64,000 nt of DNA, taken from positions 186,001 through 250,000 of the forward strand of contig JAZKJV010003273.1 in the NCBI GenBank assembly GCA_037367405.1, in the 5' to 3' direction. A program made the translations under genes and the position numbers. Under the pieces are notes generated by a model. It saw only the letters and a program-made list of their open reading frames with translations. It was not told where the DNA came from and did no database searches. Of this stretch, positions 21,351-32,362 are shown in pieces; positions within the stretch are counted from its first letter, which is position 1, and each line of letters starts with the position of its first letter. The DNA comes from Ottelia alismoides (taxonomy: Eukaryota > Streptophyta > Magnoliopsida > Alismatales > Hydrocharitaceae).

Positions 21351-22690
21351 CTCGAAGACAAAAGAAAAATGATCGGGAGAGCACGATGGTCAAGTCAAGA
21401 GAGCGAAGAAGAAGGCGCAAATGTGTAGAGGTGATCTAGGACACACACAAAACAATCACAGACAAAAATGAAAAAAATACAAACCCTCAATTCACCTACT
21501 CAACTCGGTGAAGACCACAAATGCGGTCTTTTTATCTTGTTTGTTTTAGAGTTAGGTGAGAAGTCCAAAATTGCGCAAACACGTAGGGGCTGAATAGGAT
21601 TTGGGCACTAACCTTAGTGTGTGCGCGAGCAAGTAAAACGAAGACAATGAGGGGATTACTCACCCCAATACAAGATTTTTCTTTTTTGTCTTTTTTAGGG
21701 TCGAGTAATATTAGCAGTCCTAATTTTATTAATTATCACTTTTTTTTTGGATTTTTAATGAGAATGCACGATCCTATCGGGGATTCAATTCCTTTAATCT
21801 CCTAGGTTGGCAAAATCAGAGGGAGAGTCGGAAAAGCAATGCAAGCGGCAATCGATGATGTATGCTAAAGAGAAATGCTCACCTTGCCTCCAGCACTCTA
21901 CATGCAAAGATGCTCAGCAGAATTAAAACCTATCTATATGCAAATGCAAGCTGATGAAATCGCCCTAAGTTTCAGAAATTGCTATTAGCGGGAAGCACCA
22001 CAAGTCGGTCACCGATCTTCAATCCAAGAGTCCGGTCTAGGCTCACCCCTCCTCCTCTTGACAAATCGAGTTTAGGAGTAGCGCTTGGTAGGGTGGGCTC
22101 GCGGTGCGGTGGCTCGAAGATGGTGAAGCAACTGTTTATAATTTGACTAAGTCCAAACGCGACTATAGGTGCATGTAAGATATTAAGTGTTTGGCCTTAG
22201 TCTATCGCAAGTAATCCTAAAACTAGGGGCTCAATCACACCAAAGAAATAAAATCAAAACCGGAAAACAAAATAAAAAGAATGCGAAGAAAACGCGAAAA
22301 AGCCACGGTGAGCCCCCAAGTGAAAAATCACTTGGAAATTAGGCTCGATAGTCCAAATGTCCGTGGGTACCTGTATTATTACAATAAGAGTCTCTCTCTC
22401 ACTAAAATTACAAAGTAAATACAATAAAAGAAAATGCAAATAAAGTGGAGCACGGTCTTCAAAATTCTCTTCTCGTCTCCTCGGTGCAAGACTGGCTAGA
22501 GCCGGCTTCACGTGGGTGCGTCGGCGCCTCGGGTGAAGTGCCTCCCTCGGTCCGCGGTACCTCGCACAAAGTCAACAAAGAAGAGGGATTAGATAGCTCA
22601 AAAGAGATATCAAATAAAAAACAAATAAATAAAGCCGCAAAAGTAGACAACAATCACAAGCACAAAGCAAAAACTGAACTATGCGCTGTT
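21351..22690 (-). other. E2 untranslated leader
   Basis: Noncoding region between PBS and the first ATG. It resembles the E1 leader: TTAGCAGTCC near 21711 and 31300, then GCAAGCGGCA versus GCAAGCAGAC, then a TTGCTATTAGCGGGAAG-type block near 21979 and 31600. An AT-rich part precedes a GC-richer stretch near 22500. No gene is supported; the short frame at 22445-22771 runs across the PBS and LTR edge. Confidence 0.55.
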
Positions 22691-22710
22691 GCTCCTCGAC
22701 AACGGTGCCA
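22691..22710 (-). other. E2 primer binding site (tRNA-Asp-like)
   Basis: Two bases inside the 5' LTR the minus strand reads TGGCACCGTTGTCGAGGAGC. Athila-type elements use TGGCGCCGTTGCCGGGGA, complementary to the 3' end of plant tRNA-Asp. The E2 site differs from it at a few positions. Its place between the LTR end and the leader fixes the orientation of E2. Confidence 0.75.
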
Positions 22711-22712
22711 TT

Positions 22713-25700
22713 TGTTTAACCTGAAAAACAGTGATCTTGAGTTCCACACAAGGCGGGAACTCAGTCGCTGAATCGACCACGCGAAATCCGGATTAAAACA
22801 ACAATTAACCCACAACAGAAATCAAGAAATGCAAAGTGGTGCGGAGTTAAAATTTATTATAACTCTACAACAAAGATGTGTATAGGTGCAAGTATGTGTA
22901 GAGGTCAAACACAGGGAGCAGACAGGTAGAACGGGGCAAAAATGCGCAAACTGTGTGTGTGATCAAGTGTCTAACTATGTTATTTTTTGTGGGTTTTAAT
23001 TTTATATATTTTTTATTTATTTTTAATTTTTTATTTTTGTATTTTGATTTTTAATTTCTGATTTTTTATTTTCTTTTTGTATTTTATATTTTTATATTTT
23101 CTTTTTCTAATAATAGAATATATATACAATATAGGAGAGAGAGGAATAGAGTATTTATAAAAATAGGTAAAAATAAAGAAAAATCAGGAAATAAAGTATT
23201 TTTAGGCTTTTTGTATTTTTCTAATATTTTTGTGATTTTCTAGATTTTTCCTAATTTTTTTGGTATTTTTAAGTCAAAAATACTGAAAACAGTGAATAAA
23301 CGTTGTTGGCTGAAATTGAAATGAGGATGAAAAATATCAAATGATGTCCAAAATTCCTCAAATTAAATTTAATTGAATGATAATAAATAAAGGAAGATAC
23401 GGAAACTGAAATTGCATTTTTTGGATTTTTATAGAATTTATAAGATTTTTATGAATTTTTTTAGAGTTTTCTAATTTTTGGGAGTTTTGTTTTATATTTT
23501 TTAGTGATTTTTGGAAAGAAGTTACAACACACTAAAAGACATGGAATGCATTTTTTGGAAATTTTCTGAGATGTTTTATAATTTTTATGTATTTTCTAAT
23601 GCAAACAGTGCTGAAAATGCATGTTTTTGAATTTTTATAAATAATAAAAAGACTCAAAATTCAAAATAAAAATAGCGTGAAAGAACAATGCAACAGGAGC
23701 TTAAATCTATTTTTTGAGATTTTTTCGAATGTTCTAGATGCATGAAATAAATAGGAAAAGCATACAAAAATACAAGGCCTGACAAGGATATAAATGTGAA
23801 TAGAGCAAAGTTCAAGGGCCAAAATGCAAATTTGCAAAAAAGTTTACTCTTAATATTAATTTCCGATCAAGTCCAAAATAACCAAACCCACGAGGGTCTG
23901 GTTGCAAAATCACCATGTTTTGTCGGCCTACGTGGACTTGGACTGAAATGTAGATAAAAAAAATGCGGGGTCCTTTTTACAATTATTACAAAGATATAAC
24001 ACAACAGATGAATGATTCAGTGCCGAATATTAAACACAAAAAGGTACCGGGTCAAAAGAAGAAAATACCCAAACACTGGCGATCGGACGGCGGCTGGAGC
24101 GTCTGGGATCCAAGCCCAATCGGACGGCTGTGGAGTCTCCTGGATGAACAGGGAAGAACACGGCCCCAACCGAACTTCAATCGATTGTATGGCGCTGCTC
24201 CGGCCACTATCCTCGTCGCAGAAGTCCTCCAAAGATGTCTGGAAGTGTCCTCGGTTCGCCAACGGAGCCAAAATGGCTCGACAAACTCCAGTGCTCCGTG
24301 GCGGAGTCGAAGAAGGAGTTGGAGTCCAGGAACCTCGCGTTTCCAAAACCGACCCCCCAAGGGGGTCCTTTGACTCTTGCGACCTGCAAAAACGAGTTTA
24401 GAAAGTCGCGGGCAAAATGTCGCGACCTTCTGGAGGGAAAAAATGGTGGAGAATGGCTAGAAAGGAGCTCGTCGGAGCAAGCTCCGACGAGGTGATGGCG
24501 AAGGGTGAACAAAGGGGTATAGATCGAAGGTGAAGTGGGGAAACTAATCCTACAGCTACGGAGAATCTAAAAATGCAAGAAAAATGAAGAGAAAACAAAC
24601 CTCGATGGCAGAACACCAGAGATATGTACCTCATGACCAAGGTGGTCGGAGATGGGTGGAGACCACGATTCACCTAGCCAAACTCCCCTGCGGCAAGGCC
24701 GGAGAGTAGTTGTCACCTTCCTCAATCCAGGGCGCTAGGAGGAAGAAGTTAGGCAAGGGAAAAAGGGTTCAAATTCGAAAAATGGAGGAAGGGGGTCTTT
24801 TGAACAAATGGTCGAGTGGGCGTGAAGATCGAGGTGGACCGAGCGAATCGTGGCTCCAAAGACCTATCCAAGCCATGGGCGTGTATGCTCATACCACGAG
24901 GAAGAAAAGTCGTGAAGAACACGACATGAAATAGTGAAAGGCGTGACCTCCAAAATTTGGAGAAAACGCCAAAAAAACTCAGATTTGACACTGTACAGAC
25001 CTTGGTCAGAGAGATGGTCAACACGGCCCAAAGGACGAAGAAAACAGGGCACATTTGTAATCCAATGCTCAATATTATGCCTGGGCGTGTATAAGGGATG
25101 TATGGGGATAAAAAGTCGTGAAGGGCACAAGGCCAAATATTGAAAGATGCGGCCTTGAAAAATGAGAGAAATGGCTAAACAACGCAGTCTGACGGACTGC
25201 AGGAGCAAGAACCAGGGAGTTGACCAGCGGGTCAACTTCCACCTGGTTGGTCCACGTGGACCAACCAGGAAAATCCTTAGAAAAAACACTTGTACAATCA
25301 ATTAAAAACAACAAATTACTTTATTAATTTTTGGTTTCAAAATAAAAAATGTTTATTATTTTATAAATTATTTTATGGTAATTTTCATTTATTTTTTCGA
25401 GATTAATAATTACAAGTTTCCTTTTATACCCTTTATAGGTATCTTTATCTATATATTTAAGTATTTCATTTTTATTTTGTATGTTTAATTTATTTAATTT
25501 TTTTTATTATTTTATAAATTTATAAAATACTTTTATACACTTAGAAATATTTTTATTTTATTTTTTGTACACTTAATAAAATAAAAGTATAGAATGTATA
25601 GGTATATTTATAGGTATAATACTTATGTGTATGATATATACAAGTATTTTTATTTGTGTTTCTTTTGTATTTTTATTCTGATTTTAATGTACATATTTAT

Positions 25701-26414
25701 TATAAATAATATTTACAAAATTATAAAAATATAAAATTATAAAAATAATGAATAAATAATAAAATGAATAATTTTATCTGTATAAGTATACAAGTAGGGT
25801 CCAAAACTCAACTTTCAAACCGTAGATCCGCCAAATGCGAAACCACCGCCATTAAATAGATTATTTTATTCTATATACAATTAAAGTGAGTTTGATGCAT
25901 TTGGAGTTTTCATTTGTGAGATACGCATCTGGGAAGTTGGCATTCTGGAATCTTATTCAGATCATAACTTTTTATCTGTACATTATTTTTGAGTGAAATC
26001 AATTTTGTATTTTTATTTATTGAGTTATCTACAACTTTTATGTTCAAAGTTTATTTATTTGAGGTGTAAAAAGTAGAACCAAAAATAGGTCCCACAATGA
26101 ATAAAGAATGGATAAAATGAAAGGTATTTTTGGTGTATTTTGGCCCTTATCTCCCCCTACTTTATTCCTTGTCGACCTAGTCATCGAGATGCCTAGGTCT
26201 CGGGGTTTCGGGTCATCAAATATTTACAATATTTTATTCTTTTTCTTTTCTTTTCTTTATTCTATAATTTTGGCATTAAAAACTTATATTTTATGCACAT
26301 TTTATACACAAATGCACGGATGATAAAATGCATGATTAACTCTATTTACACGCATTTACTAGGGTTTTTAAGGCCAAAATGATAGAATAAAGATGATGAA
26401 ACATAGATTCATCA
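22713..26414 (-). repeat. E2 5' LTR (3.7 kb)
   Basis: Partner of 12891-16603, with the same GC-rich middle (about 23990-25310) and the same inverted-repeat cluster. Differences are scattered substitutions and short indels in A/T runs. It is the promoter-bearing LTR for a minus-strand transcript running into the leader. Confidence 0.9.
25184..25269. promoter_or_regulatory. inverted-repeat cluster, E2 5' LTR
   Basis: Same three inverted repeats as at 15366-15451. They include GTTGACC-N4-GGTCAAC at 25219-25236 and the 28-bp palindrome (half-site CCTGGTTGGTCCAC) at 25242-25269, both still perfect in this copy. Confidence 0.6.
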
Positions 26415-26419
26415 AGTAT

Positions 26420-26985
26420 CCATCCAAAAAGTATAGATACTCCTTCATGGCCAGTCTTCTGACTATCAGGTCAATGAAGGGTAGTGGGGAATGATCTTTC
26501 TTGGTTGCTAAATTCAGATGTCTATATCCACAAAGATGCACTGAGATGTTAGAACTCTGGTTGCGATCTCCTCTCCTATGTCATTCTTCACTACGGTGAT
26601 CCCTAATTTATTTGGCACAACATGCAAGGGACTCATCCATTTCGAATCAGAGATGGGATATATAAATCCTACATCACACAATTTCACAATTTTGTTCATG
26701 ACAACCTCCTACGGATTTGGATTTAATCTTCGTTACAACTCTCGGGACGGCTTGTTGTCTTCTTCAAGGTTTATGCGATGCGATCATAATGACATATTGA
26801 TCCCATGGAGATCTGAAATTTTCCAACCTATGGCCTTGAGGTTTCTTTCTAAAACATTGAGCAGACGGGATTCTTGTTCCTCGATAAGTTGTGAATTGAT
26901 GATCACGTGGAACATGTTTTGTGCATCCGTAAGGAAGGAGTATGTCATATTTACTAGAAGTGGCTTGAGCTCAAGAGATGTTTGA
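26420..26985 (-). pseudogene. E1 reverse transcriptase, fingers half
   Basis: In sense order: a RLLNVLERNLKAIGWKISDL segment, HRINLEEDNKPSREL, the RRLNPNP / EVVMNKIVKLCDVGFIYPIS stretch, WMSPLHVVPNKLGITVV and IGEEIATRVLTSQ. It ends at the E2 junction near 26420. This is the typical N-terminal part of Athila/Tat RT. Stops are present, and the tract between ATRV and the conserved FLDGY region is decayed. It continues into 12885-12407 on the far side of E2. Confidence 0.8.
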
Positions 26986-27662
26986 ATCATTTCTATAGCG
27001 ACTTCGGCTACTATGTAAGGCGGTGGTGTCGGATCTTTCAACTGTAAAGTATCCATCATAGGCAATTCAATCTCTGCATTTAGGGTTGAACAATATTCTT
27101 CAATGATTGAATCTTTATTGCAGATTTCATCTAGAAAGTCACAGTCTTCTGTTCGTTGCTCTATAGGCTCGCTCTCGTCTGATGTAGACTTAGTTGGTTT
27201 TGGCACTTGGATTGTCTTGATAGGCACCTTGTCGCTTCTGGAACGAAAGGTAATCTACCTGGTAGCATAATCCACCATTGCTTCGGTTGTTCGAAGGAAC
27301 GAGCATCCAAGGATTATTAGGGTATGAAGTAGAGGAGATGAGGTGTCCATGTCGAACACAATGAAGTTCATAGGGAAATGCATTCATTGGATGGTTACAA
27401 TGACATCCTTCAATGTTTCTCAGGATCGCTTGATTGACGTGTCTATGAATTGCAGAATCATTCTCGTGAACTAGCACAATCCCAACCCAAATTCTTTGAG
27501 CATTGAAATATGTATCATGTTGATTGACGATCCGCTATCAAGGAGTGTTCGATCGAACTCCTGGTCGAACATCTTGCATCTGACAAGAGGGGTTCCCATG
27601 TCTCTCTTTTTGGTCGGGATATGGTTGATTACGTTTACAGTGGTCACGATCAAAATCTGCAT
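26986..27662 (-). pseudogene. E1 aspartic protease and PR-RT linker
   Basis: The open part 27662-27474 holds IPTKKRDMGTPLVRCKMF and FDRTLLDSGSSINMIHISML with the catalytic Asp-Ser-Gly intact. A TAG at 27471-27473 follows. The ILQFIDTSIKR, LKDVIVTIQ, MNFIVFDMD and LIILGCSFLRTTEAMVDY segments then lie in changing frames. The acidic linker 27227-26986 (CDFLDEICNKDSIIEEYCS) leads to RT. Retroviral-type protease processes gag-pol. This copy is dead. Confidence 0.75.
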
Positions 27663-29413
27663 AACATTCCTTTTTGAAGCTCAACACGACTGTCTCTTTG
27701 AAGTACATGCTTCTTTCAGACCTTTCTTGATGTTTGACATGTACTTGATGGCTTTAAGCAGGGACATCTCAAGAACAAGATTCTGAATAATTTCGACCAC
27801 ATAGGGGTCGGATAAGGCCGTTTTTAAATTTCTGATTTTTTTGGATTCTCCTAAAGCATATAGAAATGGAATATTTACAGAGTCAAAAGCAAAAAATCGT
27901 TCTTATTTACATTAAAATCGGTGCCCACATCAAGTTGTACAAATAGATGACTAAAATGAGAATGGTTATCTAAAAGAGGCAGGCATCCAAAAAATGTAGG
28001 CGGGTCTCCATCGGTTGGCATTGAGTTGATTAATGATACGGTCTCCTCGGTTGCTGGCACGGTGGTTCTTTGAATGCTGCTATTGCTGCTATCTTTTTGT
28101 CATTTTTTGTTTTGAGGATTTTTCGGTGTTTTCTTTCTGGTGCTTCACCTCCGTCTTCTTCTTCCTCACTCATCCTGGCAGCTGGATTGGCTGATGCATA
28201 AGAGGATGATATACCAAGTGAAGCTTTATTCTTCCCCTTCATTGTGGTAGTCAGCAGCAAGGTCCTACCGCTCTTGAGAGTGATAACATTAGACAAAAAC
28301 AAATCATGCACATCTCACTCTATTAGACCGGAGAGACATTACAGACTACCTGCTCTTTATCTCTAAAATTATTGGGTTGGCTTCCACTTGTGTTGGAATC
28401 GGAGTTTTGGTGGCAGTGAAGTCATTGAGCTTCTGGCTCATTTCAGCAAGGCTTTTCACCAACTGAGCCAAGCAATCCAAGACTGGGTTCACAAGAGTAG
28501 CCTCAGATGGTTCACTGTGCTGACCACATTGATACTAGGAATGGTGTAGAGGCTACGAGTAGGGATGCTGAGAATTGTAGTGAGGAGAAGGGTGGCATTG
28601 CTGATGTTGCTGAGGAGAGTACTGGTAAGGAACGATCGAGTAATGTTGATTTTGTGTTGTCGGTAGTACTGCGACTGCCGATAATGGTTTTTTCTCCACT
28701 TGCCATCATATGGTGGAGACTGCTGGTGGTACTGAGGCTGGTTTTAGAAAAATCTACCTCCTTGTTGTTGAGGCAATCGACGGTTGCCAGTAGCCTGGCC
28801 TTGCTGTTGTCCGTCAAGAAGTGCCAGTTGCGCATCGTTGCTTCATACGCCATTCACCTTCTGATTGAGAGATGGTGGAGGAGACTATGGATCTGGTAAG
28901 ATCTAGAGCTCGAGCTGGTAAACAACAAGCTGCTGCTGCAGCTGCTGAGGCGATGTGGGTTCAAAGGCCTGCACGTAGTATACATGTTGGACCGCTGGTT
29001 GAGATGGACTCTGCTGAGGAGGATGAGGCGATGATGGCTCCTTCATTTCAGAAGGAGTCTAAGTTGATGCAAAAACATAATTGCAAGCGCTAATAGTACT
29101 CACCAGCAGCTCCAATTGCTTAGTGTTCTGATCCAACAATTTATCAAGATGTTCTGTCCTCTGTTCGATCACATATACTTTCTCCAGGTCTTGTGATCAT
29201 TTCTTGATAATATCCACCTTGGACAGGTGGGCTCCCTATGATGCACAAGTTGGAGCTTTCGTCCCTGTCTGACTCGTGAGACACAACCGTAGAAACTAGC
29301 TTCTAAAGATTCTGTGGCTAGTGTTGATATGCATGGGACAATGAAATGGCGGCCTCTCCTTCGACTATTTCCTTGAAGATCTACCGGATGACATCCTCAT
29401 CCTTGTTGAAATG
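27663..29413 (-). pseudogene. E1 gag C-terminal, Gln-rich region
   Basis: Low-complexity coding remnant. One minus frame gives Gln/Pro/Tyr-rich stretches (near 28860-28510, from CTG/TTG-repeat DNA on the plus strand), then CLAQLVKSLAEMSQKLNDFT and Lys-rich pieces near 28310-28030. The matching region in D (63720-63200) is also Gln-rich. Stops, mostly TAG, are frequent. Open frames on the plus strand (28507-29093) mirror the repeat composition and are not genes. Confidence 0.55.
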
Positions 29414-29863
29414 TCAACCACCACATGTGGTGTCTACAAGATTCTGACTTTCAATGGTAAGTCCCCCAAAGAAGTGTTGGACCAAACTAGTCTGCAGAAT
29501 ATAGCGGTGGGGACATTTCTCCTGTAGATCTGTAAACCTCTCCCAAGCCTCACGAATGGATCCGAGAGGGTAAAACTTGTGTAGAAAGCCTGACTTCAAC
29601 TCCTCCCAGGTGGTGACGACTTTCTCTAGATGGTTGATCCAATGAAGTGCTTTATCTTGAAGGCTGAATAGAAAGGTCGTCATTTTAACTACGCCTAACG
29701 ACATGCTAGGGTAGTGAGTTGTACCACATATGCATGCAAATTGTTGCAAATGAATATAAGATTCTTCATTAGTGTTCCCGTGGAAGGTGGGAAGAAGCGC
29801 CAAGAGTTGAGGCTTCAACTTGAAGTGTGCATGGACCACAGGGACTTGGATCCACTCGATCAT
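29414..29863 (-). pseudogene. E1 gag, Retrotrans_gag domain
   Basis: About 150 open residues with the family pattern: LPTFHGNTNEESYIHLQQF, then VVKMTTFLFSLQDKALHWIN, TTWEELKSGFLHKFYP, IREAWERFTDLQEKCPH and LVQHFFGGLTIESQNLVD. This is the capsid-type domain (PF03732 family) of Athila/Tat gag, which forms the particle around the element RNA. It is open over its whole length, the best preserved coding piece of E1. E2 lacks it. Confidence 0.85.
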
Positions 29864-30519
29864 CTAGCATGCTCTAGGGTTGTAGGTCTCCTTGAGCGTA
29901 GGCTTGGGCCTCTCAGCTCTGGCTTTATCTATCGGCCCTCCACCGGCTCCATCTGCTCTTTCTTCCTCTTCTCCTCTTCTTAGATTATCTCTCCTTCTCC
30001 TCAGATCATTTAACATGTCCTGGAAGGAGACCTGAACCAATGCATGGTCAATAAGTTATTATTGTATCACCTGAATGGAGGTGAGAATCTAGGCATTCAC
30101 TGCGTTCTGATCTATCTGAACATGCTCTAACTACGGAGGATGTTGTGGATGTTGTGATCCCTTTCCTTTCCCAGTTGGAGCCAACTCTATATCTATCTCT
30201 GAATCTGAAAGAATCTCTGGCTCCATATTGGACTCGTGATCTACACATGGAATGATGCTCCGATCAGTTTGTATGGAAGCATCAGATGTAGAGAGTTATT
30301 TTGTGTTATGGTCAACACATAACTTTATTAAGGATGATGGGCAGAGTTTGGGACAAGAGTGATCTAGGATTATTGAAGAAGGTGGGGAGTCTGGAGATCG
30401 ACTCGCAGATTCCGAACTGGGTTCTCGGAAATCGTCCCAAATGATTGGAGAATGCAAGTGCATGGAATCGATGTTGGTGTCAACAGAGTCTCGAGTAAAA
30501 CATCCGTGAGTTGTCATCT
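29864..30519 (-). pseudogene. E1 gag N-terminal region
   Basis: The likely start is the ATG at 30517 (MTTHGCFTRDSVDTNIDSMH), followed by an Asp/Glu/Ser-rich stretch. A frame change comes near 30296. The next pieces read MEPEILSDSEIDIELAP and, nearer the capsid domain, DMLNDLRRRRDNLRR and RAERPKPTLKETYNP. At least three in-frame stops (TAG or TAA at probable Gln positions) lie between 30130 and 30050. The start is inferred from position after the leader. Confidence 0.5.
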
Positions 30520-32340
30520 TGAAGATGAAAAGGGGGATAGAGAATGTATGAAAGATAATGTGATAAACAAGGAATAAAGGGAGTGAAAAATAATAGAAGG
30601 CTCAAAAGTGAGCAGGGGTTAAAAGAGGAATGAGACAGATGAAAGTGAAAAAGACACAAGTGCGCGGGACTGATCTTTAAACTTAACTAAAATCAAACAA
30701 GTTGTGGGTTCACCAACTCAACACAGATGAAGCCTTAAGAGTTTGGCCATTTTTATCTTTTCAATTTTATTTTTTTGTTTTGCAAGCAAAATCTTATAAC
30801 AAGTCCTTATGATCGCTATCCCCATAGGAGTGTGTGTACTGTCAAGAAAGTTCCCTGTATTTGTTCCACCTTCTTTGTAACATGTGATCTGTGTACTTTG
30901 AGGTCCTTGATCTTGTGCCTGGATGGCTATTCAGCCAAAGAAATAGAGAAAAAGTCAATAGGCGAAACTGATACTTCCGTCGCTTGCGAGGTACTAGACT
31001 GTAAGATAATGAGATAGACACCCCCGTGAGGGTGTGGCCTATGCTCAATACTTCGAACCAAGTAGGATGCTCTACACAAAGCAGGAACATCGTCATCTAC
31101 AAGACCCTACTCGCCCATGTATGATAGAAGTGTCAATACTTTACCAGCCCAAGTGATAATCAAGGATACCACAGATCGGGTTTTTAGCTCTTATCCTTAG
31201 GGGGATGCGCCTCACTCGATCTATAAGATACTTAAAAACAAGGAGGGCTTTATGAACCCAATATAATGATGTCCATTACGATTTTTATTAAGGTTAAAGT
31301 GTTATTAGCAGTCCCCTTATTTTAATTTTTAAATTTTCAATTTTTAAGTATTTTTCAAACAAAGTGCCTAATGATTTTTTTGTATTTTCGTCAAATCCAA
31401 ATATATACGAAAATAGAGGGAAAGGCATAAAATCAATGCAAGCAGACACAAGAGTGGAATCTCACTCTCGTATGAAATGATGCATGCAAATTAAGGAGAC
31501 TTGCAGTGCTTTCCTACTCTCTCCATGCAAGATGCAGAACAAAAATATATAAACCTATACTACATGAGCGATATGCAAAGCGGGAAAGCGGCCTAAACAG
31601 TAATTGCTATTATCGGGAAGAAACAAATACAAATCAGTCAAGAATGGATCCAAGTGTCTGGTCTTGTAGACTCCTCGGTTCCCACTACAATGGGTCCTAC
31701 AAGCATTGTGTGGAGTCTATCACGGCTCGCGATTCCAAAATTAAGCAACTGGCAATTAATTATTTGACTAGATCCAAGCGTAAGAGACTATATGTGCATG
31801 CTTATATTAGGGATTTGGACCAAGCTACTGAGTCAAGCAAACCTAGATCAAGGGGCTCAATCGCATAAAACAAATAAAAAGGAAGTCAAAAAACTCAAAA
31901 CGTGTGAAACAAAATAAAACAAAGGCGACGAAAACTTGAGAAAATAGGCAAGGCCCCCCATATGAACAGATACCTGTCAATGGACCTCATAAAGTGGTAG
32001 TGTCTAGTGTCCAAAATTATTGCAATTTAATTTATAAAAACAAAAGTAAAAACACTCCTCACAAAACAAAAATAAAAATCTATGCTATTTTATGCTCTTC
32101 TCCATCTTTCTCTGTCTCTATCCTGCTCTCTCATGGTCGGCTCACAAGTAGAAGAGCCCACCTCCTCGCGGCTCGGGTGTCCAAATCCTAAGAGATAGTC
32201 GTCGCCATGCAGTCCCTCGCAAAAAAGATCAACAAAGAAATTTGGGTCAGAGATAGTCAATTAATTTATCAAAAATAAATAGCACAAAAATAAAAAGAAA
32301 AGTAAGCAGTGTAATGTACAAGTAAATGCTACACTACGTT
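30520..32340 (-). other. E1 untranslated leader
   Basis: Noncoding DNA between PBS and gag, with blocks shared with the E2 leader (see 21351-22690), for example around 31300-31320 and 31590-31640. Plus-strand frames such as 31506-31868 lie in this leader and are not conserved in E2. Confidence 0.5.
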
Positions 32341-32360
32341 GCTCCCTGGCAACGGTGCCA
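32341..32360 (-). other. E1 primer binding site (tRNA-Asp-like)
   Basis: The minus strand reads TGGCACCGTTGCCAGGGAGC, two bases from the LTR edge. It is closer than the E2 site to the Athila-type tRNA-Asp PBS (TGGCGCCGTTGCCGGGGA). Confidence 0.8.
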
Positions 32361-32362
32361 TT

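Larger units (their letters stand above)
12891..26414 (-). mobile_element. E2: non-autonomous gypsy-type LTR retrotransposon nested in E1
   Basis: A complete 13.5-kb insertion. LTRs lie at 12891-16603 and 22713-26414 (TG...CA ends), with an exact 5-bp duplication AGTAT at 12886-12890 and 26415-26419. It has a PBS at 22691-22710 and a PPT next to 16603. Between these lie only a leader, a gag-tail/protease-like ORF (19421-21350) and a long noncoding 3' spacer. Capsid-type gag, RT, RNase H and INT are absent, so movement would need proteins from a relative. The LTRs look about 95% alike in the sampled first 135 bp, younger than E1. It ranks among the large retrotransposon derivative-like elements but retains a small coding region. 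Confidence 0.9.

Noticed and set aside
28507..29093. Plus-strand frames with Ala/Gln runs
   Set aside because: They mirror the Gln-rich gag region that is coded on the minus strand.
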